Source of the DNA: Aldehydirespirator sp965116665
GTDB lineage: Bacteria; Actinomycetota; Acidimicrobiia; Acidimicrobiales; Aldehydirespiratoraceae
Length of the DNA stretch: 64,000 nucleotides
Reading direction: 5' to 3'
NCBI GenBank assembly: GCA_965116665.1
Contig: OZ220709.1
Coordinates: 3,596,001 to 3,660,000 of the forward strand
A program made the position numbers and the translations under genes. Numbering within the stretch: position 1 is the stretch's first letter; every line of letters starts with the position of its first letter. Under the pieces are notes generated by a model. That model ran no database searches. It had not been told where the DNA came from and saw only the letters and a program-made list of their open reading frames with translations. Below, piece by piece: positions 24,992 through 34,596 of the stretch.

Positions 24992-25372
24992 CAGGCGGGG
25001 GATGCGGGTATTCGACTTGCGAGCAAGTAGGGCGAAGCCCGTGCGAGCAAGCGAATGCACGCAGCACCCGCCGACGACGCTGCGATGCCCAGGCGGGGGA
25101 TGCGGGTATTCGACTTGCGAGCAAGTAGGGCGAAGCCCGTGCGAGCAAGCGAATGCACGCAGCACCCGCCGACGACGCTGCGATGCCCAGGCGGGAGATG
25201 CGGGTATTCGACTTGCGAGCAAGTAGGGCGAAGCCCGTGCGAGCAAGCGAATGCACGCAGCACCCGCCGGGACGCTGCGATGCCCAGGCGGGAGATGCGG
25301 GTATTCGACTTGCGAGCAAGTAGGGCGAAGCCCGTGCGAGCAAGCGAATGCACGCAGCACCCGCCGGGACGC
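24992..25372 (+). repeat. Four tandem ~98-bp repeats
   Basis: Near-identical units start at 24992, 25090, 25188 and 25285 (periods 98, 98, 97; the last is shorter). Each contains a nested inverted repeat: TTCGACTTGC pairs with GCAAGCGAA, with a GGGC-GAA-GCCC hairpin inside. No start codon with a plausible gene or any spacers. The array fills nearly all of the 424-nt gap between the P450 gene and ilvD. Confidence 0.92.
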
Positions 25373-25389
25373 ACCACGGCAGAGTTCGG

Positions 25390-25395
25390 TAGTGT
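25390..25395 (+). promoter_or_regulatory. -10 box (TAGTGT) of ilvD, leaderless type
   Basis: TAGTGT ends 6 nt before the ilvD ATG, directly after the tandem-repeat array. No ribosome-binding site precedes the ATG. Confidence 0.45.
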
Positions 25396-25401
25396 TGACC
25401 T

Positions 25402-27255
25402 ATGCCGGAACTCCGATCACACACCACGACGCAGGGCCGGAACATGGCCGGGGCCCGGGCCCTGTGGCGGGCCACCGGCATGACCGACGACGACTTCGAC
25501 AAACCGATCGTCGCGGTGTCCAACTCCTTCACCCAGTTCGTGCCGGGCCACGTCCACCTGCGCAACCTCGGCAAGCTGGTGGCCGACGAGATCGCGGCCG
25601 CGGGCGGGGTGGCCAAGGAGTTCAACACCATCGCGGTGGACGACGGCATCGCCATGGGCCACGGTGGGATGCTCTACAGCCTGCCCAGCCGCGACCTCAT
25701 CGCCGACTCGGTGGAGTACATGGTCAACGCCCACTGCGCCGACGCGCTGGTGTGCATCTCCAACTGCGACAAGATCACCCCCGGGATGCTGATCGCGGCC
25801 ATGCGGCTGAACGTGCCCACCGTGTTCGTCTCGGGCGGACCGATGGAGGCGGGCAAGACCAAGCTGGCCGGAGTGACCGTGAAGCTCGACCTGATCAACC
25901 CGATGATCTCAGCCGGCGACGCCTCGGTCAGCGACGAGGACCTGCTGGAGATGGAGCGGTCGGCCTGCCCCACCTGCGGATCCTGCTCGGGCATGTTCAC
26001 CGCCAACTCCATGAACTGCCTCACCGAGGCCCTGGGGCTGTCGCTGCCCGGCAACGGCACCGTCCTGGCCACCCACGCCGACCGCCGCGAGCTGTTCTGC
26101 GAGGCCGGCCGGAGGGTGGTCGACCTGGCCCGGCGCTACTACGAGAAGGACGACGAGTCGGTGCTGCCCCGCTCGATCGCGTCCAAGACCGCCTTCGAGA
26201 ACGCCATGCGGCTCGACATCGCCATGGGCGGCTCCACCAACACCGTGCTGCACATCCTGGCCGCAGCCCGCGAGGGCGACGTGGACTTCACCATGGCCGA
26301 CATCGACAGGCTGAGTCGCAGCACGCCCAACATCTGCAAGCTGGCTCCCTCGACACAGGAGTACCACGTCGAGGACGTGCACCGGGCCGGCGGGATCCTG
26401 GGCATCCTGGGCGAGCTCGACCGGGGAGGGCTGCTGGACACCTCGGTGCCGACGGTTCACTCGGCCACCCTGGCCGACGCGCTGGAAGTCTGGGACGTGA
26501 TGCGCGACCCGTCCCGCGAGGTCGTCGAGTTCTTCCGGGCCGGGCCGGCGGGAATCCCCACCCAGGAGGCGTTCAGCCAGTCGGAGAGATGGCCCACCCT
26601 CGACCTTGACAGGGCCGGCGGATGCATCCGCTCGCTCGACCACGCCTACAGCGCCGACGGCGGGCTGGCCGTGCTCTACGGGAACATCGCCACCGACGGC
26701 TGCATCATCAAGACCGCTGGTGTCGACGAGTCGATCCTCCGATTCTCAGGCCCGGCCAGGGTGTTCGAGAGCCAGGAGGAGGCCTGCGACGGGATCCTCG
26801 ACGCCGCCGGAGGGGTCCAGCCCGGTGATGTGGTGGTCGTCCGGTACGAAGGGCCCAGGGGCGGCCCAGGAATGCAGGAGATGCTGTACCCGACGTCGTA
26901 CATCAAGTCCCGGGGCCTTGGCACGGAGTGCGCGCTGTTCACAGACGGCCGCTTCTCCGGTGGCACGTCGGGCCTCTCCATCGGCCACGCCTCTCCCGAG
27001 GCGGCCGAGGGTGGAGCCATCGCCCTGATCCGGGACGGCGACATCATCGACATCGACATCGGCAACCGCACCGTCAATCTGAGGATCGACGACGCCGAGC
27101 TCACCCGCCGGCGCCAGCAGGAGGACGCCCGCCCAACAGGCTGGAGGCCTCGCGCCCGCCAGCGCGAGGTATCGGCCGCGCTGCGGGCCTACGCGGCCAT
27201 GGCCACCTCCGCCGACAAGGGCGCGGTCCGCGATCTGAGCCGGATCGAGGCCTGA
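25402..27255 (+). CDS. ilvD: Dihydroxy-acid dehydratase
   Basis: A 617-residue enzyme of branched-chain amino acid and CoA biosynthesis; it dehydrates 2,3-dihydroxy-isovalerate and -methylvalerate to the 2-keto acids. Cluster and metal motifs are present: SNCDKITPGM and CPTCGSCSGMFTANSMNCL. Length matches E. coli IlvD. The stop is followed by a 17-bp duplicate, CCGGATCGAGGCCTGAA twice in a row at about 27240-27273, which repeats the last codons and stop. It converges on the malic enzyme gene. Confidence 0.96.
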   Translation: MPELRSHTTTQGRNMAGARALWRATGMTDDDFDKPIVAVSNSFTQFVPGHVHLRNLGKLVADEIAAAGGVAKEFNTIAVDDGIAMGHGGMLYSLPSRDLIADSVEYMVNAHCADALVCISNCDKITPGMLIAAMRLNVPTVFVSGGPMEAGKTKLAGVTVKLDLINPMISAGDASVSDEDLLEMERSACPTCGSCSGMFTANSMNCLTEALGLSLPGNGTVLATHADRRELFCEAGRRVVDLARRYYEKDDESVLPRSIASKTAFENAMRLDIAMGGSTNTVLHILAAAREGDVDFTMADIDRLSRSTPNICKLAPSTQEYHVEDVHRAGGILGILGELDRGGLLDTSVPTVHSATLADALEVWDVMRDPSREVVEFFRAGPAGIPTQEAFSQSERWPTLDLDRAGGCIRSLDHAYSADGGLAVLYGNIATDGCIIKTAGVDESILRFSGPARVFESQEEACDGILDAAGGVQPGDVVVVRYEGPRGGPGMQEMLYPTSYIKSRGLGTECALFTDGRFSGGTSGLSIGHASPEAAEGGAIALIRDGDIIDIDIGNRTVNLRIDDAELTRRRQQEDARPTGWRPRARQREVSAALRAYAAMATSADKGAVRDLSRIEA

Positions 27256-27285
27256 ACCGGATCGAGGCCTGAACCGCCCGGGAAG

Positions 27286-28776
27286 CTAGAGCAGGTCGGA
27301 GGGGACTGCCGGGGGCGAGGGCCGCACGCAGCCCTCGGCCGCCGCGCAGGCGGCCACCTCGCCCGCCACCCGCGAAGCAACCCGCCGGTCGAAGACCGAC
27401 GGGATTATGTAGTTGCGGTCCAGGTCCTCGTCGTCGATGACTGCGGCGATGGCTTTGGCGGCAGCCGCCTTCATCCGTTCTGTGATACATGTGGCACCGG
27501 CGTCCAGTGCCCCTCTGAACACGCCGGGGAAGGCGAGAACATTGTTTATCTGATTGGGAAAGTCGGACCGGCCCGTGGCCATGATCGCGGCCAGACCGTC
27601 GACCTCCTCAGGTCGAATCTCCGGATCGGGGTTGGCCATTGCGAAGACGATCGGATCATGGGCCATGGCCCGGACATCATCCGCATTGAGCAGGCCAGGC
27701 GCAGACACTCCAACAAACACATCGGCGCCGCGTATGACCTCAGCGAGAGACCCCGCCTTCTGATCGGGATTCGTATTGACCGCGAACCACTTCTTGGCAT
27801 CGTGCAGTCCACTGCGGCCCTTATGGATCGCTCCGAGCCTGTCAACCCCGACTATCTCGCCTACACCGGCATCGTGGAGCATCTTGGCGACGGCCAGACC
27901 GGCTGCTCCGGTGCCCGATATCACCACCGACACATCGCTGGCCTGTTTGCCGACCAGTTTGAGCGAGTTTCTCAACGCAGCAATGGTGACGATGGCCGTG
28001 CCGTGCTGGTCGTCGTGGAACACCGGAATGTCCAGAGCGTCGATAAGCCGTTCCTCGATCTCGAAGGCCGCGGGCGCGGCAATGTCCTCCAAGTTGATGC
28101 CGCCGAACGATGGCGCCATCCGGACAACGGCCTCGACCAGCTCGTCGGGCGTGTCCACGTCGAGGCACACCGGGAAGGCGTCCACCCCGCCGAACTCCTT
28201 GAACAGCAGGGCCTTGCCCTCCATCACGGGCAGAGCCGCCGCCGGCCCGATGTTGCCGAGACCCAGGACCGCGGTGCCGTCGGTGACGATGGCAACGATG
28301 TTCTTCACGATGGTGTGGGTGTGGCGCAGCATCGGCTCCCGCTCGATCGCGGTGCACACACGGGCCACGCCCGGTGTGTACGCCATGGCCAGATCATGGG
28401 CGTCGCCCACCGGACACAGGGCGTTGACCTCTATCTTTCCGCCCTCGTGGAGCCGGAACGTGCGATCCCACCAGTCGAGGACAGTGACACCGTCAAGGTG
28501 GCTGACCGCGGCGACTATCTCGCGTGCGTGGTCGGGGGACTTGGCCAGAACATCGATCTCCCGCATTATGACCGGGCCCTTGGCCTCGAATCCCGGGATA
28601 GCAGCAATATTGCCGCCGGCGTCACCTATAGCGGTCGCAAAACGGCCCAACGTCCCAGGGCGGTTGCCGAGCGAGACCTTGATCGTTATCGAGTAAGCGG
28701 GCGTAGGTGTGTCCAAATCAACTCCCAATCTCGGTGCGGTCAAGGCAGAAACGATAGCCAGACAATGACCGAACAC
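27286..28776 (-). CDS. NAD(P)-dependent malic enzyme with N-terminal ACT-like domain
   Basis: A 496-residue enzyme. Residues about 27-105 form an ACT-like regulatory domain (VSLGNRPGTLGRFATAIGDA). The malic enzyme part follows: MAYTPGVARVC, VTDGTAVLGLGNIGP, and the metal/NAD segment HDDQHGTAIVTIAALRN, then the Rossmann VVISGTGAAGLAVAKML. It decarboxylates malate to pyruvate in the cytoplasm, linking the TCA cycle with gluconeogenesis and NAD(P)H supply. The start is taken as a GTG at 28776; an internal GTG before VDLDTPTP is possible. A ligand-binding ACT domain on malic enzyme implies amino-acid or thiol control. Confidence 0.92.
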   Translation of the reverse strand: MFGHCLAIVSALTAPRLGVDLDTPTPAYSITIKVSLGNRPGTLGRFATAIGDAGGNIAAIPGFEAKGPVIMREIDVLAKSPDHAREIVAAVSHLDGVTVLDWWDRTFRLHEGGKIEVNALCPVGDAHDLAMAYTPGVARVCTAIEREPMLRHTHTIVKNIVAIVTDGTAVLGLGNIGPAAALPVMEGKALLFKEFGGVDAFPVCLDVDTPDELVEAVVRMAPSFGGINLEDIAAPAAFEIEERLIDALDIPVFHDDQHGTAIVTIAALRNSLKLVGKQASDVSVVISGTGAAGLAVAKMLHDAGVGEIVGVDRLGAIHKGRSGLHDAKKWFAVNTNPDQKAGSLAEVIRGADVFVGVSAPGLLNADDVRAMAHDPIVFAMANPDPEIRPEEVDGLAAIMATGRSDFPNQINNVLAFPGVFRGALDAGATCITERMKAAAAKAIAAVIDDEDLDRNYIIPSVFDRRVASRVAGEVAACAAAEGCVRPSPPAVPSDLL

Positions 28777-28860
28777 ATCTTGGGGCTTCCCATGGTTGAA
28801 TCTTTGTCACGGGAATGAGTATCATTCGAGTCTCGAAGTTCGAACAAGAAGGAGCAATCT

Positions 28861-29262
28861 GTGGTTCGACACATGTCAGACGAACACAAGGCAGCAAATG
28901 CCCGGGCACGAGCCGAGAACAAGGCCGTTAGCTCATACCTCGAAGGTCTCGAATCGAATCGGCCTCGACCCGGTCGGAGGCGTACTGCCGAGTCCATGCA
29001 GAAGCGAATTGAGGCCATCAGCGAAGCTCTGGAGTCGGCCACACCTATACGTCGAGTGCAGCTCGTTCAAGAGCGGATCGACCTTGAGAGGGCTTTGAGC
29101 ACGCCGGCAGAAACCACGGACATCAGCGACCTCGAAGCCAAGTTCGTGGAGGTTGCGGTCTCCTACAGCGGCCGGAAGGGAATCACATACTCCGCATGGA
29201 GAGAGGTAGGAGTTCCCGCGGCCATTCTCAAGCGGGCCGGAATCTCCCGCGGCGGCACCTGA
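28861..29262 (+). CDS. Small hypothetical protein (charged, helical)
   Basis: 133 residues, very rich in Arg, Glu and Ala; residues 5-90 look like a continuous amphipathic helix, followed by a short folded tail TYSAWREVGVPAAILKRAGI that resembles a DNA-binding helix pair but is too short to assign. Strong ribosome-binding site AAGGAG 6 nt before the GTG at 28861. Function unknown. It is divergent from malic enzyme and convergent with purB. Confidence 0.7.
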   Translation: MVRHMSDEHKAANARARAENKAVSSYLEGLESNRPRPGRRRTAESMQKRIEAISEALESATPIRRVQLVQERIDLERALSTPAETTDISDLEAKFVEVAVSYSGRKGITYSAWREVGVPAAILKRAGISRGGT

Positions 29263-29298
29263 CCGTCGCCACCTCCCTGAAGCGCCCTCAGCGGGTGC

Positions 29299-30750
29299 TC
29301 ACAACCGAACTTCGGCACGCTGAGCCGCGGCTGCGGGGTGGCGTGCCGCGATCTGGCGGGCGGATGCCACCACCAGCGCGGTCTGGGCGGGCGCGGTCCC
29401 GGTGAACTGGGCCGGCTCCTCCACCAGCCGGGCCATGTCATCCCGCCCGAGCGGCACCCGGCTGTCGGCCGCGAGCAGGTCGAGCAGGTGGCCCAAGCCG
29501 GCAGCAGCCACCCCGCCGGCCTCCTGAGCGGCCTGCTGCGCAGCCTCCTGAGCGGCCTGCCGGGTGGGCGTGGCCAGCACCTCGAGCGCGGCCTCGCGCC
29601 CCATCCCGGCACGCACGAGGACAGTGAGCAGCCTCGTGGTCGCCAACGCGGGAAGGAAGCGCTCGAACTCAGCCCGGAGGGCGGCTTCGTCGATGTAGAG
29701 CTCCTCCAGCACTCCCAGCGCGGTGTGGAGCAGGCCGTCGGCGGCGCAGAAGGCATCGGGGAGCACGACCCGGCGGGCCGCCGAGCAGCTCACATCACCT
29801 TCGTTCCACTGGCGACCGGCCAGGGATGCGGCCATGGTGAGATGACCGTCGAGAACGATCCGCAATGCGCCGATCCGCTCCGAGGACCGGGCGTTCGCCT
29901 TGTGGGGCATCGCCGAGGATGCGACTTGGCCTTCCCGGAATCCCTCAGCAACGAGGCCGTGCCCGGCCATCAGCCGGACGGTCGTCGCCCACGACGCCGG
30001 TCCGGCAACGGCCTGAACCACCGCAGCCACCACGTCAAGATCCAACGAGCGCGGGTAGGTCTGCCCGGTCGCCTCGAGCACCCGGCCGAATCCCAGGTGC
30101 TGGGCCACGATCTGCTCCAGCTCGTCCACCGCTTCCTCCGAGCCGAGCAGGTCGAGCTGGTCGAGCCGGGTGCCGACCGGTCCTTTTATCCCTCTGAGCG
30201 GGTACCGGCGCAAGAGCTCGTCGATCCGGGTGAAGCCGAGCATCGTCTCCGCCGCGGCGTCGGCGAAACGCTTCCCCAGCGTGGTGGCCTGCGCGGCCAC
30301 GTTGTGGGTCCGGGCCACCATCGGCGTCGAGGCGTGACCTTCGGCCAGATCAGCCAGCCGGGAGATGACCGCGACCAGGTCGTCGCGAATCACTCTCAAC
30401 GACTCGAGGATCTGGAGCTGCTCGGCGTTCTCGGTGAGATCGCGCGACGTCATCCCGAGGTGGATGTGCTCGTGGCCCGCCAGCGCGCAGAACTCGTCTA
30501 TGCGGGCCTTCACGTCGTGGCGTGTGACCGCCTCCCGGGCCGCGATGGACTCGAGGTCGACATCATCGACCGCAGCCGCGTACGCTTCGACGACGCTGCC
30601 GTCGACGTCGAGACCGAGCTTGCGCTGCGCTTCCAGCACGGCCAGCCACAACCGGCGCTCCAGCACGACACGGCGCTCGGGGGACCACACCGCCCGCATC
30701 CGCTCGCTGGCATAGCGCGCCGCCAGCACATTGGGAGCCGCGGCCTCCAT
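29299..30750 (-). CDS. purB: Adenylosuccinate lyase
   Basis: 483 residues of the fumarase/aspartase superfamily. The signature SSAMPHKANARSSERI contains the catalytic loop, and GMTSRDLTENAEQLQ and ARTHNVAAQATTLGKRF are the substrate-binding segments. It makes AICAR and AMP with loss of fumarate in purine synthesis. Ala/Gln-rich insertion near residues 415-432. ATG at 30750 chosen; it follows purA by 4 nt, so both form an operon. Confidence 0.95.
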   Translation of the reverse strand: MEAAAPNVLAARYASERMRAVWSPERRVVLERRLWLAVLEAQRKLGLDVDGSVVEAYAAAVDDVDLESIAAREAVTRHDVKARIDEFCALAGHEHIHLGMTSRDLTENAEQLQILESLRVIRDDLVAVISRLADLAEGHASTPMVARTHNVAAQATTLGKRFADAAAETMLGFTRIDELLRRYPLRGIKGPVGTRLDQLDLLGSEEAVDELEQIVAQHLGFGRVLEATGQTYPRSLDLDVVAAVVQAVAGPASWATTVRLMAGHGLVAEGFREGQVASSAMPHKANARSSERIGALRIVLDGHLTMAASLAGRQWNEGDVSCSAARRVVLPDAFCAADGLLHTALGVLEELYIDEAALRAEFERFLPALATTRLLTVLVRAGMGREAALEVLATPTRQAAQEAAQQAAQEAGGVAAAGLGHLLDLLAADSRVPLGRDDMARLVEEPAQFTGTAPAQTALVVASARQIAARHPAAAAQRAEVRL

Positions 30751-30754
30751 CGAG

Positions 30755-32041
30755 TCAGGCGGCTTCCTGCCAGTCGAGGTACTGGCTCCGGCCCGGGCCC
30801 ACCCCCACCAGCCGGATGGGCACACCGATGCCGTCCTCCAGGAAGGCGATGTAGTCGGCGGCCGCGGCCGGCAGCTGCGAGGACCGCGTGACGCCGCTCA
30901 GGTCGGTGCTCCAGCCTTCGAGCTCGGTGTACACCGGCACCGCCTTGTGGATCACCGACTGGTGGTAGGGCATGTGCTCGTAGCGCTCGCCGTCGAGCTC
31001 GTAGGCGACGCACACCTTGAGACGGTCGAGGCCGTCGAGCACGTCGAGCTTGGTGAGGGCCACCTCGGTGACGGAGTTGAGCCGCACCGCTTGGCGCATC
31101 ATCACCATGTCGAACCACCCGGTCCTGCGCCGCCGGCCGGTGTTGGTCCCGAACTCGCCTCCGACCTCCACCAGGTGATCGCCGACCTCGTCGAACAGCT
31201 CGGTGACGAAGGGCCCCGAGCCCACCCGGGTGACGTATGCCTTGGTGATCCCGATGACCCTGTCGATGTGGCGGGGACCGATGCCGGTCCCGATGCACGC
31301 GCCGCCGACCACCGGGTTGGACGAGGTGACGAAGGGGTAGGTGCCATGGTCGAGGTCGAGGAAGGTCCCCTGGGCCCCCTCCAGCAGCAACTGTTGGCCC
31401 GATTCGAGGGCCTCGTGCAGCAGGGTCACGGTGTCACTGATGTAGGGGGCGAGCCTGGGGGCACACTCGTCGAGATACTCGTGGGCGATGTCGTCGCTCC
31501 TCAGGGGCAGCCGGTTGAACACCTTGGCCAGGACCTTGTTGGTATGGGACAGCGCGGCCTCGAGCTTGGCCCGGAAGATGCTCTGGTCGAGCAGGTCCTG
31601 CACCCGCAACCCGAGCCGCATCGCCCTGTCGGCATAGGCGGGCCCGATTCCCCGCTTGGTGGTGCCGAGCTTGGCGTCGCCCAGGTGGCGCTCGTGCAGG
31701 GCGTCCAACTCGGTGTGGTAGGGCATGATCAGGTGGGCGTTGCCCGACAGTCGCAGACGGCTGCAGTCGATGCCCCGGGCCTCCAGATCGTCCATCTCGG
31801 CGATGAGGACCCGCGGATCGACCACCACACCGTTGCCGATCACCGGCGTGATGTGCTCGTAGAGAACTCCGCTGGGGACCAGCTGGATCTTGAAGGTCTC
31901 GCCGTTCACCACCAGCGTGTGCCCGGCGTTGTGGCCGCCCTGGTAGCGGACGACCATGTCCATCTCGGCAGCGACGAGGTCGGTGAACTTCCCTTTCCCC
32001 TCGTCGCCCCACTGGGTACCAACGACAACGGTCGCAGGCAC
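30755..32041 (-). CDS. purA: Adenylosuccinate synthetase
   Basis: 428 residues, GTP-dependent first step of AMP synthesis from IMP. GTQWGDEGKGKFTDL (about 8-22) is the P-loop; GGHNAGHTLV and the KRGIGPAYADRAMRLG segment carry the catalytic and IMP-binding residues. Start revised to the GTG at 32041, preceded by AAAGGAG 6 nt upstream. It leads the purA-purB pair. Confidence 0.97.
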   Translation of the reverse strand: MPATVVVGTQWGDEGKGKFTDLVAAEMDMVVRYQGGHNAGHTLVVNGETFKIQLVPSGVLYEHITPVIGNGVVVDPRVLIAEMDDLEARGIDCSRLRLSGNAHLIMPYHTELDALHERHLGDAKLGTTKRGIGPAYADRAMRLGLRVQDLLDQSIFRAKLEAALSHTNKVLAKVFNRLPLRSDDIAHEYLDECAPRLAPYISDTVTLLHEALESGQQLLLEGAQGTFLDLDHGTYPFVTSSNPVVGGACIGTGIGPRHIDRVIGITKAYVTRVGSGPFVTELFDEVGDHLVEVGGEFGTNTGRRRRTGWFDMVMMRQAVRLNSVTEVALTKLDVLDGLDRLKVCVAYELDGERYEHMPYHQSVIHKAVPVYTELEGWSTDLSGVTRSSQLPAAAADYIAFLEDGIGVPIRLVGVGPGRSQYLDWQEAA

Positions 32042-32100
32042 GGCGCTCTCCTTTAATCGGGGGGCGTTACCCGGCAAGTGTAGCGCTATTGCTGCTCCGG

Positions 32101-34584
32101 TCAGCGCAGGATCAGCGACGAGCCGGCCTCGTCAACGTCGACAATGACCACGTCGCCAGCGTTGTAGCGGCCCTCCAGCATGGCGATGGCCAGCGGGTCG
32201 GAGATAGCTCGCTGTATCAGCCGCTTCAGGGGCCGGGCCCCGAAGGCGGGGTCGTACCCGGTTCGGGCCAGATGCCCTCTGGCCTCGAGGGTGACCTCCA
32301 GCCTGAGACGCTGCGGATCCAGGCGCTCGCCCAGCCGTGCCAGCTGGATGTCGACAATGGAGACCAGGTCCTCGGGTTCCAGTGGCCGGAATCGCACGAT
32401 GTCGTCGATGCGGTTCACGAACTCGGGTCTGAAGAAGTTGCCCGGCTCGCCCTTCAGGTTCGATGTCATGATCAACACGACGTTGGTGAAGTCCACGGTG
32501 CGGCCCTGCCCGTCGGTGAGGCGACCGTCGTCGAGCAGCTGCAGCAGCACACCGAACACCTCGGCGTGGGCCTTCTCGACCTCGTCGAGGAGCACCACCG
32601 CGTACGGACGCCGCCTCACCGCCTCGGTGAGCTGGCCGCCGGAGTCGTAGCCCACGTACCCGGGCGGCGCGCCGATGAGCCGGGACACCGAGTGCTTCTC
32701 GAGGTACTCCGACATGTCGATCCGGACGATGGCACCCTCGTCGTCGAACAGGAAGGCGGCCAGGGACCGGGCCAGCTCGGTCTTGCCGACCCCGGTGGGG
32801 CCCAGGAACAGGAAGCTGCCGATAGGGCGATTCGGGTCGTTAAGGCCGACACGGCTTCGGCGGATGGCGTTGGCCACCACGCTCACGGCCTCGTCCTGGC
32901 CCACCACCCGCTCGTGGAGGTGCTCCTCCAGGCGGATCAGCTTGGCGGTCTCGCCCTCCATCAGGCGCGACACCGGCACGCCGGTCGAGCGGCTGACCAC
33001 CGCCGCGATGTGGTCGGCGTCGACCTCCTCGGTGAGCATCGACGAGTCGGCCTGAAGCTCGGCCAGACGGCCGGTGGCCTCGTCGATGAGGCGCTCGGTG
33101 TCGGGGATGATCCCGTAGCGGAGCTCGGCCGCCCGTTCCAGGTCGGGCTCGCGCTCGAGGTCGGACCGCCGGGTCTCCAGCTCCTCCTTGAGGGACCGGA
33201 TGACTCCGATGGCCTCCTTCTCGGCCTGCCAGCGGGCGGTGAGCGCGGAGGACTCCTCGGTGAGTTCGGCGATGTCGCGCTCCAGGTCGCCCAGGCGCTC
33301 GCGTGAGGTGGCGTCGGTCTCGGCGCTCAGCGCGACCCGCTCCATCTCCAGCTGGCGCAGGCGGCGCTCCACCACGTCGATCTCGGTCGGCACCGAGTCG
33401 ATCTCGATGCGCAGCGAGCTGGCCGCCTCGTCGATGAGGTCTATGGCCTTGTCGGGCAGGAACCGTCCGGTGATGTAGCGGTCCGACAGCTGGGCCGCCG
33501 CGATGAGGGCCGAGTCCTGGATGCGCACCCCGTGATGGACCTCGTACCGCTCGCGCAAGCCCCGCAGGATGGCCACGGTCGCCTCGACGGAGGGGGGCTC
33601 GACCAGCACCGGCTGGAAGCGGCGCTCCAGCGCGGCGTCGGTCTCGAGGTGCTTGCGGTACTCGTCGAGGGTGGTGGCACCCACCATCCGCAGCGTGCCT
33701 CGGGCCAGCATGGGCTTGAGCATGTTGCCAGCGTCCATGGCCCCCTCGGCACCGCCCGCGCCCACCATGGTGTGCAGCTCGTCGATGAAGGTGACGATCT
33801 CGCCGCCGGCCTCCTCGATCTCGGCCAGCACCGCCTGGAGCCGCTCCTCGAACTCGCCCCGGTACTTGGCGCCGGCCACCATGGCAGCCAGGTCCAGCAC
33901 CACCAGGCGCTTGCCGGCGAGGCTGTCGGGCACGTCGCCGTCGACGATGCGCTGGGCCAGGCCCTCCACGATCGCGGTCTTGCCCACCCCGGGCTCGCCG
34001 ATCAGCACCGGGTTGTTCTTGCGGCGCCGGGCGAGCACCCTGATGACTCGCCGGATCTCGTCGTCGCGGCCGATGACGGGGTCGAGGCTTCCGGCCCGGG
34101 CCTCGTCGGTGAGGTCGCGGCCGTAGCGCTCCAGGGCCTGGTACTGGTCCTCGGGCGCCTTGGTGGTCACCCGGTGGCTGCCCCGCACCTCGTGCAGCAC
34201 CTTGAGCAGCAGCTCGCGGTCAAGATCCAGGCGGCCGCCGAGGGCCAGCACCAGATGCTCTGTGGACAGGTAGTCGTCGGCCAGGTCGGTGCGCACCTTG
34301 TCGGCGGCTTCGAGCACGTCGCGAAGCTCGCCCGAGATGCCGACATCGGACCCGTAGGCACGCGGCAGGATGGCAACTGTCTGCTGGGCCCTGTCCCGGA
34401 CCGCCGTGGGGTCGACGCCCGCCGAGTGCAGCATGGGCAGCACCAGGCCGTCGGTCTGGGCCAGCAGGGCCAGGAGCAGGTGGTCGGGGGTGACCTCGGC
34501 GTGCGAGGCCGACCGGGCCGCCTCCGTGGCGGCCGCGAAGGCCTCCGTCGTCTTGAGGGTCCAACGGTTGGGGTCGAGTGCCAT
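32101..34584 (-). CDS. clpB: Chaperone ClpB
   Basis: 827-residue AAA+ disaggregase. Clp N-domain repeats (1-145), first AAA with GEPGVGKT and FIDELHTMVG, the coiled-coil M-domain (about 400-520), second AAA with GPTGVGKT and VVLLDEVEKAH, then the arginine-finger region FRPEFVNRIDD. The linker between TSNLKG and FRPEF is shorter than in most ClpB. It works with DnaK/DnaJ/GrpE to rescue aggregates. It is the last gene of the dnaK operon, 12 nt after hspR. Confidence 0.96.
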   Translation of the reverse strand: MALDPNRWTLKTTEAFAAATEAARSASHAEVTPDHLLLALLAQTDGLVLPMLHSAGVDPTAVRDRAQQTVAILPRAYGSDVGISGELRDVLEAADKVRTDLADDYLSTEHLVLALGGRLDLDRELLLKVLHEVRGSHRVTTKAPEDQYQALERYGRDLTDEARAGSLDPVIGRDDEIRRVIRVLARRRKNNPVLIGEPGVGKTAIVEGLAQRIVDGDVPDSLAGKRLVVLDLAAMVAGAKYRGEFEERLQAVLAEIEEAGGEIVTFIDELHTMVGAGGAEGAMDAGNMLKPMLARGTLRMVGATTLDEYRKHLETDAALERRFQPVLVEPPSVEATVAILRGLRERYEVHHGVRIQDSALIAAAQLSDRYITGRFLPDKAIDLIDEAASSLRIEIDSVPTEIDVVERRLRQLEMERVALSAETDATSRERLGDLERDIAELTEESSALTARWQAEKEAIGVIRSLKEELETRRSDLEREPDLERAAELRYGIIPDTERLIDEATGRLAELQADSSMLTEEVDADHIAAVVSRSTGVPVSRLMEGETAKLIRLEEHLHERVVGQDEAVSVVANAIRRSRVGLNDPNRPIGSFLFLGPTGVGKTELARSLAAFLFDDEGAIVRIDMSEYLEKHSVSRLIGAPPGYVGYDSGGQLTEAVRRRPYAVVLLDEVEKAHAEVFGVLLQLLDDGRLTDGQGRTVDFTNVVLIMTSNLKGEPGNFFRPEFVNRIDDIVRFRPLEPEDLVSIVDIQLARLGERLDPQRLRLEVTLEARGHLARTGYDPAFGARPLKRLIQRAISDPLAIAMLEGRYNAGDVVIVDVDEAGSSLILR

Positions 34585-34596
34585 CGCGGCCGGCCC

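Noticed and set aside
24992..25372. CRISPR array
   Set aside because: Units are ~98 bp, contiguous and identical, with no unique spacers and no cas genes.
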